A stretch of DNA of 64,000 bases from Pseudomonadota bacterium (GTDB taxonomy: Bacteria > Pseudomonadota > Gammaproteobacteria > Ga0077536): contig JADJYF010000005.1 in NCBI GenBank assembly GCA_016719885.1, positions 1-64,000 of the forward strand, in the 5' to 3' direction. Within the stretch, counting starts at the first letter, position 1; each line of letters opens with the position of its first letter. The translations under genes were made by a program, and so were the position numbers. Below, piece by piece: positions 23,684 through 32,033 of the stretch. A model generated the notes under the pieces. The model did not search any database and was not told the DNA's origin. It worked only from the letters and a program-made list of their open reading frames with translations.

Positions 23684-24610
23684 ATGAATGACACGGCTCT
23701 TCTGGCGGCGCATGGCCTGACTCGGTATTACGGCGCGCGCCAGGCCTTGTTCGATGTCGACATCGTGCTCGCGCGCGGCGAGATCCTGGGCTTCCTCGGC
23801 CAGAACGGCGCCGGCAAATCCACCACCATGCAATGCCTGTGTGGCGCGCTCGCGCCCCATGGCGGCAGCGTCGAGATAGGCGGCCACTCGCTGGCGAGCG
23901 CGCCGACCGCGGCCAAGAGCCTGCTTGGTTACCTGCCCGAGATCCCGCCCTTGTATCGCGACATGCGGGTCGACGATTACCTCGGCGCCTGCGCACGTCT
24001 GCACGGCGTGGCGATATCCGCGGTGGCCGAGGCCGTGGCGCGCGCGCGCCAGCGCTGCGGTCTCAACGATGTCGGTGCACGCCTGGTCAGCCACTTGTCC
24101 AAGGGTTACCAGCAGCGGGTCGGGATCGCGCAGGCCATCGTGCATGAACCGCAGGTGCTGGTCTTCGATGAACCGACCGCCGGCCTCGACCCCGGCCAGA
24201 TCCGCGACGTGCGCGAACTCATCCGCGAACTCGGCAGCGAGCGCGCCATCATCGTCTCCACCCACATCCTGCCGGAAGTGCGCGCGCTGGCCTCGCGTTT
24301 CATGATCCTGCACCACGGCCGCGTGGTGCACGATGCGCCGGCGTCGGACACGCGGCGCCTGCGCGTGCGGCTCAGGCGTGACCCGGGCGCCGCCGCCCTT
24401 GCCGCGCTGAGCAGCGTCGAGCACGTGACGGCGAGCGCACGCGGCTGGCTGTTGACGGTGACGGGCGATGCGGAGGCTGCCGCGGAAGCCTTTGCCAAGG
24501 CGGCGGTGGCGGCCGATTGGGGCGTGCTCGAAATCGACCCCGACTTCGACGACCTCGAACACCTGTTCATGGAACTGACGAGCGGCGCCGCCGCGAGTGT
24601 CGCCGCATGA
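23684..24610 (+). CDS. ABC transporter ATP-binding protein (GldA/NosF type)
   Basis: A 308-residue ATPase: Walker A GQNGAGKST near residue 44, Q-loop region YLPEIPPLY, signature HLSKGYQQRVGIAQAI near 140, Walker B VLVFDEPTAGLD near 160, and switch His in IIVSTHILPEV. About 80 extra residues follow the ATPase core, as in GldA-like subunits. It is first of a three-gene operon with the permease (4-bp overlap) and a GldG-like protein. The exported substrate is unknown. It diverges from the hydantoinase gene. Confidence 0.92.
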   Translation: MNDTALLAAHGLTRYYGARQALFDVDIVLARGEILGFLGQNGAGKSTTMQCLCGALAPHGGSVEIGGHSLASAPTAAKSLLGYLPEIPPLYRDMRVDDYLGACARLHGVAISAVAEAVARARQRCGLNDVGARLVSHLSKGYQQRVGIAQAIVHEPQVLVFDEPTAGLDPGQIRDVRELIRELGSERAIIVSTHILPEVRALASRFMILHHGRVVHDAPASDTRRLRVRLRRDPGAAALAALSSVEHVTASARGWLLTVTGDAEAAAEAFAKAAVAADWGVLEIDPDFDDLEHLFMELTSGAAASVAA

Positions 24611-25350
24611 CGTCCTTCGCGACGCTCTTCACGCTCGAAACGCAACGCCTGTTCCGGCGCCCGCTGGCGTGGCTGGTGCTGTGCCTCGGCTCGGCGCTGA
24701 TGGCGCTGTTCTACATGCTGTTGATGGTGCGCTACCTCGACCACGAGTCGGAACTGCGCGCGGCCGGCGTGACGGCCGAACTCATGGTGCGCTATTTCGG
24801 CAGCGCCGCCCTCATCGCCCTGCTGCTGACGCCGCTCATCACCATGCAGGCCGTCGCCGACGACAAGCGCGACGGCATGCTGCGCTTCCTGTTTTCGACG
24901 CCGGCCTCGTCGGCGCACATCGTGCTGGCCAAGCTCGCGGCGGTGTTGTGCCTGGTCGGTTTGTGGTGGGCCGTCATCGCGCTCATGCCCTTGACGCTGC
25001 TGTGGGGCGCGGCCATCGATGTCGGCGTGTATGCCACCAACCTGCTCGGGCTCGCGCTGTTCATGCTGATGCACGCCTGTCTCGGCGTGATGTGTTCGTC
25101 ACTGACGCGCCAGCCAGTGGCGGCGGCGGTACTGGCGCTGGTGGTGTCCTTGAGCCTGTGGCTGGCGGAATACGCGCAGCGTCTCGATCGTGAATCGAAC
25201 CTGTTGGGCGGCATTTCGACGCTGACGCGCATGCGCGGTTTTGCACTCGGCGTGTTGAATCTCGCCGACATCGTCTACTTCAGCGCGCTCGCCTTGTGTT
25301 GCGCGACCATCGCGGTGTGGGCGGTGGAAGGCACGCGGCGCTACGCATGA
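24607..25350 (+). CDS. ABC transporter permease (GldF/NosY type)
   Basis: A 247-residue inner-membrane protein with about six helices (for example LAWLVLCLGSALMALFYML near residue 20 and VAAAVLALVVSLSLWLAE near 170). The DDKRDGMLRFLFSTPAS loop near residue 90 is typical of ABC-2-like permeases that partner GldA-type ATPases. The ATG at 24607 overlaps the ATPase stop (ATGA), and its own stop overlaps the next gene in the same way. Confidence 0.88.
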   Translation: MTSFATLFTLETQRLFRRPLAWLVLCLGSALMALFYMLLMVRYLDHESELRAAGVTAELMVRYFGSAALIALLLTPLITMQAVADDKRDGMLRFLFSTPASSAHIVLAKLAAVLCLVGLWWAVIALMPLTLLWGAAIDVGVYATNLLGLALFMLMHACLGVMCSSLTRQPVAAAVLALVVSLSLWLAEYAQRLDRESNLLGGISTLTRMRGFALGVLNLADIVYFSALALCCATIAVWAVEGTRRYA

Positions 25351-26669
25351 AGCGCGGCGCGCGTTTCGCCTATGCACTCGTGCCGCTGCTGATGCTGGCG
25401 GCGGTCGTGGTCGGCGTACGCACGCTCGACCGGCACAACCAGGTATGGGACGTGTCGCGCGATGCGCGCAATTCCCTGGACCAGAAAACCGTCAAGGTGC
25501 TGGCCATGCTGCCGGCGCCGCTGGAGGTGGTCGCGCTGGTGCCCGACGAGGGGCCAGTACGCGCGGCGGTGCGGGATTTCTTCACGCGCTACCAGCGCGA
25601 GAAGCCGAATCTCAGCTTGCGCTTTCTCGATCCCCGCCAGGACGACAAGGCGCCCGAGGTCCGGCGCGCGCGCCTCGGTGAAGTGCTGTTTCAGTACGGC
25701 GAGCGTTTCGAGCGCGTCACCGAACTCAACGAAAGCGCGGTCACCAACGGCATGGCGCGGCTCGCGCGCAGCGGCGCGCGCTACGTGGTGTTTCTCGCCA
25801 ACAACGGTGAGCGGCGCATTGCGCGGCAGGCCAATCATGACCTGTCGCTGTTCGCCGCCGAACTCGAACAGCGCGGTCTTCCGTCACGCGAATACGTGCT
25901 CGGCAAGGCCAGGGAGATCCCCGACAACACCGCGGTGCTGGTGCTGGCGTCGCCGGCGGTCGCCTACGCGGCGGGCGAAGTGGAGGAAATCGAGCGCTAC
26001 GTGGCGCGTGGCGGCAACCTGTTGTGGCTGACCGAGCCCGATGCCAAGCCCGAACTCGCGCCGCTCGAACGCGCGCTCGGCTTCGAGCGTCTGCCCGGCA
26101 CGGTGGTCGATCCGGTCGGCCTGACCAAGTTCAAGAACCCGGCCTACGCGGTGGCCCTGGAACAGGTCAAGCATCCGCTGCTCGCCGACTTCAGCCAGAC
26201 GGTGGTGTTTCCCTACGCGACGGCGCTCTTGCCCAAGCCCAATATCGACTGGCGGGCCGTGACTCTCGCCCACAGCGGCGGCGAAGCCTGGAACGAGACC
26301 GGCACCTTCGCCGGCAACGTCGGCTTCGACGGCGCCGATGAAGTGCAGGGCGAGATGAAACTCGCACTGGCCTTGACCAAGGCGCGCGGCGACGGCGGTG
26401 AACAGCGCGTGGTGGTGGTGGGTGACGGCGACTTCCTGGCCAACAGCTTCGTCGGCAATCTCGGCAACCTGGAATTCGGGCGGCGCGTGGTGGAGTGGCT
26501 GGCAAGCGGCGACGCGTTGCTGGATATCGCCGTGCCGGCGGTGCCTGATGCGACGCTGGATCTCGCGCTGTGGCAGCGCGTGACCATCTTCCTGTTCTTT
26601 GGCGTCGGCCTGCCGCTGGCACTCGGCGGCAACGGCCTATTGCTATGGTGGCGACGTCGTCATGCCTGA
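25347..26669 (+). CDS. GldG-like auxiliary protein of the ABC system
   Basis: A 440-residue protein: N-terminal membrane anchor (about 5-25), a large periplasmic domain of the ABC-type auxiliary family (LSLFAAELEQRGLPSREYVLG, VLVLASPAVAYAAGEVEEIE, RGGNLLWLTEPD, VVVVGDGDFLANSF), and a C-terminal transmembrane helix followed by WWRRRHA. In Bacteroidetes GldG works with GldA and GldF; in proteobacteria the role is unknown. It is coupled to the permease by a 4-bp overlap and overlaps the mutM start by 8 bp. Confidence 0.85.
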   Translation: MKRGARFAYALVPLLMLAAVVVGVRTLDRHNQVWDVSRDARNSLDQKTVKVLAMLPAPLEVVALVPDEGPVRAAVRDFFTRYQREKPNLSLRFLDPRQDDKAPEVRRARLGEVLFQYGERFERVTELNESAVTNGMARLARSGARYVVFLANNGERRIARQANHDLSLFAAELEQRGLPSREYVLGKAREIPDNTAVLVLASPAVAYAAGEVEEIERYVARGGNLLWLTEPDAKPELAPLERALGFERLPGTVVDPVGLTKFKNPAYAVALEQVKHPLLADFSQTVVFPYATALLPKPNIDWRAVTLAHSGGEAWNETGTFAGNVGFDGADEVQGEMKLALALTKARGDGGEQRVVVVGDGDFLANSFVGNLGNLEFGRRVVEWLASGDALLDIAVPAVPDATLDLALWQRVTIFLFFGVGLPLALGGNGLLLWWRRRHA

Positions 26670-27477
26670 GTTACCCGAAGTCGAAACCACGCGCCGCGGC
26701 GTATTGCCCTTGCTCGGCGGGCGGCGCGTGAGCGCGGTGACGGTCAATGATCGCCGGCTGCGACAACCCGTGACGCGCGGCCTGGAATCCATACTGACCG
26801 GGCAGCGCCTGCACGACGTCGAGCGGCGCGCCAAGTACCTCCTGTTCAAGTTCGACAGCGGCACGCTGCTGGTGCACCTCGGCATGTCGGGCAGCCTGCG
26901 GGTGGTGCCGCGCAGCGCCGCCAGGCTCGCGCACGATCATGTCGAAATCGAATTCGGGCCCGAGCGCGTGCTGCGCCTGCGCGACCCGCGACGCTTCGGC
27001 CTGGTGCTGTGGACGGCGGATGATCCGGCCGCGCACGCGCTGCTCAGCAAGCTTGGCCCGGAGCCCTTCGACGCTGGCTTCTGCGGCGAGTACCTGTTCG
27101 AGAAATCACGCGGCCGCAGCCTTGCCGTCAAGAACTTCATCATGGACGGCCACGTGGTGGTCGGCGTCGGCAACATCTACGCGAGCGAAGCCTTGTTTCG
27201 CGCCGGCATCCATCCGGCGCGCGCGGCGGGACGCGTCAGCCGCGCGCGTTACGAAGCCCTCGCCGGCGAGGCACGCACCGTATTGGCCGCGGCCATCGAG
27301 GCCGGCGGTACGACCTTGCGCGACTTCATGCGCAACGACGGCGAGCCGGGCTATTTCAGTCAGAAGCTGAAAGTGTACGGGCGCGCGGGCGAAGCCTGCG
27401 AAATCTGTGGTGGTGCGATCACCATGCAGGTGATCGGACAGCGTTCGAGTTTCTATTGCGGGAAGTGCCAGCGCTGA
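26662..27477 (+). CDS. mutM: Formamidopyrimidine-DNA glycosylase
   Basis: A 271-residue bifunctional glycosylase/AP lyase that removes 8-oxoguanine and FaPy. The catalytic N-terminus PELPEVETTRRG follows Met (Pro2 is the nucleophile, Glu3 the acid). VHLGMSGSLRV, the helix-two-turn-helix region VVGVGNIYASEALFRAGI near 155, and a C-terminal zinc finger CEICGGAITMQVIGQRSSFYCGKCQ with four cysteines are all present. It overlaps the upstream GldG-like gene by 8 bp and ends before a REP element. Confidence 0.96.
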   Translation: MPELPEVETTRRGVLPLLGGRRVSAVTVNDRRLRQPVTRGLESILTGQRLHDVERRAKYLLFKFDSGTLLVHLGMSGSLRVVPRSAARLAHDHVEIEFGPERVLRLRDPRRFGLVLWTADDPAAHALLSKLGPEPFDAGFCGEYLFEKSRGRSLAVKNFIMDGHVVVGVGNIYASEALFRAGIHPARAAGRVSRARYEALAGEARTVLAAAIEAGGTTLRDFMRNDGEPGYFSQKLKVYGRAGEACEICGGAITMQVIGQRSSFYCGKCQR

Positions 27478-27500
27478 GCGCCGGCTGTTCGCTATTTAAT

Positions 27501-27573
27501 TGTGGGTCAGACTTCAGTCTGACTTCCTCTAAGCCGGCTCACTTTTGAATGTCAGACTGAAGTCTGACCCACA
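27501..27573. repeat. REPIN-like inverted repeat 4
   Basis: TGTGGG-TCAGACTTCAGTCTGA on the left and TCAGACTGAAGTCTGA-CCCACA on the right enclose a spacer of about 25 bp. It lies between the convergent genes mutM and ggt and is nearly identical in arm sequence to the copy at 10877. Confidence 0.87.
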
Positions 27574-27593
27574 GAACAAGCAACCACTCGCGC

Positions 27594-29282
27594 TCATTTA
27601 GCCGCCGGTGCCCACACCTCGGCCTTGCCTTCGCCACGCGGATCGCTGGCGGCTTTGACTTCGCCGCTGGCGCGGTCCCAGGTGATGGCGTGCATGTTGC
27701 CGTAGCGGCGCTTGGATTCGTTGAGCTTGTGGCCTTTCGCCCTCAGTGCGGCCTGGGTCGCGGCATCCAGGCCGCCGGCTTCGAATTCCACCTGGTCGGG
27801 CAGGTACTGATGGTGATAGCGCGGCGCGCTGACCATCTTCTCGGGATCGCCGCCGTCGGCGAATTCCAGCACGCCCAACAACACCATGGAGATGATACGG
27901 CTGCCGCCCGGCGTGCCGAGCACGCCGATGCGCTCGGCGCCTTCGAGAAAGGTCGGCGTCATGGAGGACAACGGACGACGACCGGCCGCCACCGCGTTGG
28001 CCGAGCCGCCCACCAGGCCGTAGGCATTGGGCGTCAGCGGGCTGGTCGCGAAATCATCCATTTCATTGTTGAGCAGCACGCCGGTGCCGGCCGGCACGCT
28101 GGCCGCGCCGAACGGGTAGTTGACGCTCAAGGTCGCGGCGACGCGGTTGCCTTCGCTGTCGCTTACCGACAGGTGCGTGGTGTGGTGATTGGGATCGGTG
28201 GTGACCGGCGGCAGGCTGGCGCTGGGCGTGGCCTTGTTGATGTCGATCTTGGCCGACAGTTCGCGCGCGTAGGTCTTGTCGATGAGATGGTTGATGGGCA
28301 TCTCGACATAATCCGGGTCGCCGAGATAATCGGCGCGATCGCGGTAGGCGAAGCGCATGGCTTCGATCACGACATGCATGCGGTCGACTTTATTCAAGGC
28401 GCCGAGATTGAAGTTCTCGAGGATGTTGAGCGCTTCGAGCAGCACCGTACCGCCGGACGAGGGCGGCGCCGCCGACACGATGCGTATGCCGTTGTAGTGC
28501 CCGACCAGCGGGATACGTTCCTTGACGCGATAGTCGGCCAGATCGCGCGCACTCCAGATGCCGCCATCGGCGCGCGCTCCGGCCACTAGGCGCCGCGCGA
28601 TGTCACCGCCATAGAAACCCTGGTTGCCACGCTCGGCAATGGCGCGCAGCGTACGCGCGAGATCCGGCTGCGTGAGCACCGTGCCTAGCGGCGGCACCTT
28701 GCCGTCGCGCAGGAAGATGCGTGCCGCATCGGAACCCGGTTTGAACGCCGGCGCGCGGAAACCGGCCATGACGGCGTAGTGCTCACTGACGGCGAAGCCC
28801 TCGTTGGCGAGCGCGATGGCCGGCGCGAGATCCTCGGCAAGCGATAAACGCGCGTAATGGCGCGACATGTACACGAGCCCGGCCGGCAGCCCGGGTATGC
28901 CGGCTGCAAGCGCACCGTTCAAGGAACGCTGCGGCGCGACCTTGCCGTCGGCATCGAGAAACATGGTGGCGGTGGCGGCGGCCGGCGCGGTCTCGCGCGC
29001 GTCGACCATGCCGTCGTGCTGGGTGCGTGCATCGTGCACGAGGAAGAAACCGCCGCCACCGATGCCGGAGCTGTAGGGTTCGACCACGGCCAGCGCCGCG
29101 GCCACGGCGATGGCGGCGTCGAAGGCGTTGCCACCGGCGTCGATCACGCTGCGGCCGGCCGCGGTGGCGAGTGCGTGGGCGCTGGCCACCGCGTGCTGCG
29201 CGGGCTTGACCTCGCGCGCATCGACGGCCAGCGGCGCGTGGATGACAAAACACAGCGACAGGACTCGGCACAGGTGCTTCAC
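27594..29282 (-). CDS. ggt: Gamma-glutamyltransferase
   Basis: A 562-residue periplasmic Ntn-hydrolase that cleaves or transfers gamma-glutamyl groups (glutathione breakdown). A signal peptide (LCRVLSLCFVIHAPLAVDA) is followed by the large subunit with SGIGGGGFFLVHD near residue 75. The self-cleavage site and nucleophile Thr lie in NHTTHLSVSDSEGN near 375, and the small subunit has LLNNEMDDF and SSMTPTFL. The start is GTG at 29282, with AGGAG 8 bases upstream; an upstream frame extension overlaps the ferredoxin gene. It is coupled to the ferredoxin gene by a GTGA overlap. Confidence 0.94.
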   Translation of the reverse strand: MKHLCRVLSLCFVIHAPLAVDAREVKPAQHAVASAHALATAAGRSVIDAGGNAFDAAIAVAAALAVVEPYSSGIGGGGFFLVHDARTQHDGMVDARETAPAAATATMFLDADGKVAPQRSLNGALAAGIPGLPAGLVYMSRHYARLSLAEDLAPAIALANEGFAVSEHYAVMAGFRAPAFKPGSDAARIFLRDGKVPPLGTVLTQPDLARTLRAIAERGNQGFYGGDIARRLVAGARADGGIWSARDLADYRVKERIPLVGHYNGIRIVSAAPPSSGGTVLLEALNILENFNLGALNKVDRMHVVIEAMRFAYRDRADYLGDPDYVEMPINHLIDKTYARELSAKIDINKATPSASLPPVTTDPNHHTTHLSVSDSEGNRVAATLSVNYPFGAASVPAGTGVLLNNEMDDFATSPLTPNAYGLVGGSANAVAAGRRPLSSMTPTFLEGAERIGVLGTPGGSRIISMVLLGVLEFADGGDPEKMVSAPRYHHQYLPDQVEFEAGGLDAATQAALRAKGHKLNESKRRYGNMHAITWDRASGEVKAASDPRGEGKAEVWAPAAK

Positions 29283-29545
29283 GGCGGATTCTCCTCGTCG
29301 CTCGCGGTCAGGGCGTGGAACTTGGCGAGCAAGGTGGCAGGGTCTTCCACGTGCTCTGGGTCCTTGGGTATGCAATCGACCGGGCACACCGCGACGCATT
29401 GCGGTGTATCAAAATGACCCACGCACTCGGTGCAGCGGGCGGGATCGATCTCGTAATGCACGCCACCGTCGTAGATGGCGTGGTTGGGACACTCGGGCTC
29501 GCACACATCGCAGTTGATGCATTGCTCGGTGATCCGGAGGGCCAC
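29279..29545 (-). CDS. fdx: YfhL-family 2[4Fe-4S] ferredoxin
   Basis: An 88-residue ferredoxin. The first cluster motif is CINCDVCEPECP at residues 9-20; the second is CTECVGHFDTPQCVAVCPVDC, with the longer insertion typical of the YfhL/Alvin ferredoxin group. The GTG start is at 29545. In Pseudomonas the same gene also lies between coaD and ggt. The electron partner is unknown. Confidence 0.93.
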   Translation of the reverse strand: MALRITEQCINCDVCEPECPNHAIYDGGVHYEIDPARCTECVGHFDTPQCVAVCPVDCIPKDPEHVEDPATLLAKFHALTASDEENPP

Positions 29546-29563
29546 GGCCGGGCCTGCGCGGGA

Positions 29564-30070
29564 CTAACGCGGCGGCGCGGCGTTGCGTCGGCTGCTGACG
29601 CGTTCGAGCAGCACCTGCTTGATGTGGGGATGCACGAAGTCGCTGATGTCGCCGCCCAGCGCCGCGATCTCACGCACCAGCGACGAAGAGATATAGGTGA
29701 ATTTTTCCGAGGTCGGCAGGAACACCGTATCGGCTTCGGGCATGAGCTTGCGATTCATGCCGGCAAGCTGGAATTCGTATTCGAAATCGGTCACCGCGCG
29801 CAGCCCACGCAGGATCAGCGACGCCTGGTTGGCGCGCGCGAAATCGACCATGAGACCGTCGAAGCGCTTGACCTCGACATTCTTGAAATGGGCGAGGATC
29901 TCGGCGGCCAGGGCGACCCGCTCGTCCACCGAGAACACGGTGTTCTTGGCGGTGCTGCCGGCGACGGCCACGATCAGCTTGTCGAACAGCGGCGCGGCGC
30001 GGCCGACGATATCGGTATGCCCGTGCGTGATCGGATCGAAAGTGCCGGGATAAATGACGGTGATGCCCAA
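29564..30070 (-). CDS. coaD: Phosphopantetheine adenylyltransferase
   Basis: A 168-residue nucleotidyltransferase that makes dephospho-CoA from 4'-phosphopantetheine and ATP. TVIYPGTFDPITHGHTDI at the N-terminus carries the T/HxGH motif; GLRAVTDFEYEFQLAGMNR near 88 and ISSSLVREIAALGGD near 127 complete the active site. The first codon is TTG at 30070, with GGGGAA upstream. It precedes the ferredoxin gene by 18 bp. Confidence 0.96.
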   Translation of the reverse strand: MGITVIYPGTFDPITHGHTDIVGRAAPLFDKLIVAVAGSTAKNTVFSVDERVALAAEILAHFKNVEVKRFDGLMVDFARANQASLILRGLRAVTDFEYEFQLAGMNRKLMPEADTVFLPTSEKFTYISSSLVREIAALGGDISDFVHPHIKQVLLERVSSRRNAAPPR

Positions 30071-30143
30071 AGCGGTTCCCCGAAGGTCTGCAAGTTCGGC
30101 GCATGATCACGATTCCGGCGCGGAGTGTCCAGCCCGCGCGTGA

Positions 30144-30707
30144 TCAGGACTCGACGCGCAGCAGGCAATAGCGCACCTCGCGCGTATGCCCTTCGCGGTG
30201 CAAGGCATAGCCCGCGTGCGCGTAACTCGCGTCGCGTTCGCTTTCGACGTACACCAGCGCGCGCGGCGCGAGCCAGCCGCGTGCCAGGCGCGCCAGCACG
30301 GCGGGCACGAGGTCGCGATGGAACGGCGGGTCGAGGAATACGACGTCCGAGGCAGTGGCGGGACCGTTCAACCAGGACAAGACGTCGGCCGCGTGCACCT
30401 CGGCGTGCGCGGCGGCGAGGCGCGCCTTAAGGCTGGCCATGCGCGCCACCAGCACCGGGTCTTTTTCGACCAGCATGCACGAGGCCGCGCCACGCGACAG
30501 GGCTTCGAAGCCGAGCACGCCGGTGCCGGCGAAGAGATCGAGGCATCGTGCCCCCGGCAGCTCCGGCGCCAGCCAGTTGAAGAGTGTTTCGCGCACACGA
30601 TCGGCGCTCGGCCGCAGCTGCTCGCGATCGGCGACCGGGATGCGCGTGCCGCGCCACTGGCCACCGATGATGCGAATACTGTGTTCGGCGGCGCGCGCCA
30701 TCGCCAC
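30144..30707 (-). CDS. rsmD: 16S rRNA (guanine-966-N2)-methyltransferase
   Basis: A 187-residue SAM-dependent methyltransferase acting on G966 of 16S rRNA in the 30S subunit. IRIIGGQWRGTRIPV at the N-terminus, RPSADRVRETLFNWL near 32, the SAM loop LDLFAGTGVLGFEALSRGA near 58 and the catalytic VFLDPPFH near 125 are all present. It starts with GTG at 30707 (ATG at 30701 is possible), immediately after the stop of the upstream M16 peptidase gene. Confidence 0.95.
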   Translation of the reverse strand: MAMARAAEHSIRIIGGQWRGTRIPVADREQLRPSADRVRETLFNWLAPELPGARCLDLFAGTGVLGFEALSRGAASCMLVEKDPVLVARMASLKARLAAAHAEVHAADVLSWLNGPATASDVVFLDPPFHRDLVPAVLARLARGWLAPRALVYVESERDASYAHAGYALHREGHTREVRYCLLRVES

Positions 30708-32033
30708 TCAGGAACCCTGGTCCTTGTCGGCGCCGCGGCCGACCACGACGGTGGTCAGGCGATCCGGCGACACGCGACGGCTGAAGGCGTCCTTGACCGC
30801 CTCGGGCGTGACGGCCGCGACCTTGCTCGCGAAGGTATCGAGATAATCGAGCGGCAAATCGTAGAAACCGATCATGGCGATGTATTCGACGGTTTGGCGA
30901 TTGCTGGCGATGCGCAGCGGAAAGCCGTCGATGAGATTGCGTCGCGCGGCCTCGATGCTGCCGGCCGGCGGACCCTGCTCGACGAAGCGCGCGATGGTGT
31001 CGGTGAGCACCTTCAGCGCTTCGTCCTGTTGTTTCCTGTCGGTCTGCAGTTCGGCAACGAAGGGACCGGCCTGGGCCATGGCGACGAAATAGCTGGACAC
31101 GCTGTAGGACAGGCCACGCTTGTCGCGCACTTCGTCGAACAGGATCGAGACCAGGCTGTTGCCACCCAGCGCATGGTTACCGACCAGCAAGGGGAAATAG
31201 TCCGGATCGCCGCGGCTCACGCCCGGCAGGCCCACCATCACGTGGCTTTGGATGGACGGGAACTCGACATGCTTTAGCGCGGCCGCGGGTGGCGCCACCA
31301 CCGGCAAGGCCGGCGCTCGCTCGCCGGCCGGCAAGGCCTGGCTCAACTGCTCGGCGATGGCGGCCGCGCGCGCCTGGTCGACGGCGCCGACGATGGCGAT
31401 GACGGCATTGCGCGCCACGTAGTACTTGCCGTGAAAGGCGCGCACGTCGTCGCGGGTGATCGCGCTGACGCTGGCGGGCGTGCCGTCCGGCGACGAGCCA
31501 TAGGGATGCTTGGGGTAGAGGCTCGCGTAGAAGACATCATCGGCCACGGCGTCCGGCGACTGTTCGCGGTGCTGGAGGGCGACGAGCGTGCGCGCCTTGT
31601 CGCGTTCGAGGGCGCTCGAGTCGAAGCGCGGCTTGGCCAGCGCCAGCACGAACAGCTCCAACGCGCGGCTGGCATGCTCGCCCTCGGCGAGGCTGCGCAG
31701 GCTGGCGAAGGCCATGTCACGCTCGGCGCCGTGGCCCATGATGGCGCCGGTCGCGCTGATCTCGTTGTTGAACGCGTCGGCATCGAGCTCGCCGGCGCCT
31801 TCATTCAACAGACCGTTGGTGAGATTGGCGACGCCCGCGCGACCGTCATCGCGCGCACTGCCGGCGGCGAACACCACGCGCACGTCGAGCATCGGGATCT
31901 CCGGCGCCGCGACGAAATACACGCGCGCGCCGTTGCTGGTCTGCCAGTGTTCGATACGCGGCCCGGCAAGGGCGGCCGCGCACGGCAACAGACAAAGAGT
32001 GACGAGCGCGGCCAGCGCGCGGCGGGATTTCAT
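30708..32033 (-). CDS. M16-family peptidase-like protein, inactive subunit
   Basis: A 441-residue secreted protein with a signal peptide (ALAALVTLCLLPCAAALA). It has the M16 fold (LDVRVVFAAGSARDDGRAGVANLTNGLL) but no HxxEH zinc motif where one is expected, so it is the non-catalytic partner of a heterodimer. The C-terminal half keeps the family RDKRGLSYSV segment that helps bind substrate. It overlaps the catalytic partner by 4 bp, supporting a 1:1 complex in the periplasm. Such pairs precede ftsY in Pseudomonas too. Confidence 0.9.
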   Translation of the reverse strand: MKSRRALAALVTLCLLPCAAALAGPRIEHWQTSNGARVYFVAAPEIPMLDVRVVFAAGSARDDGRAGVANLTNGLLNEGAGELDADAFNNEISATGAIMGHGAERDMAFASLRSLAEGEHASRALELFVLALAKPRFDSSALERDKARTLVALQHREQSPDAVADDVFYASLYPKHPYGSSPDGTPASVSAITRDDVRAFHGKYYVARNAVIAIVGAVDQARAAAIAEQLSQALPAGERAPALPVVAPPAAALKHVEFPSIQSHVMVGLPGVSRGDPDYFPLLVGNHALGGNSLVSILFDEVRDKRGLSYSVSSYFVAMAQAGPFVAELQTDRKQQDEALKVLTDTIARFVEQGPPAGSIEAARRNLIDGFPLRIASNRQTVEYIAMIGFYDLPLDYLDTFASKVAAVTPEAVKDAFSRRVSPDRLTTVVVGRGADKDQGS

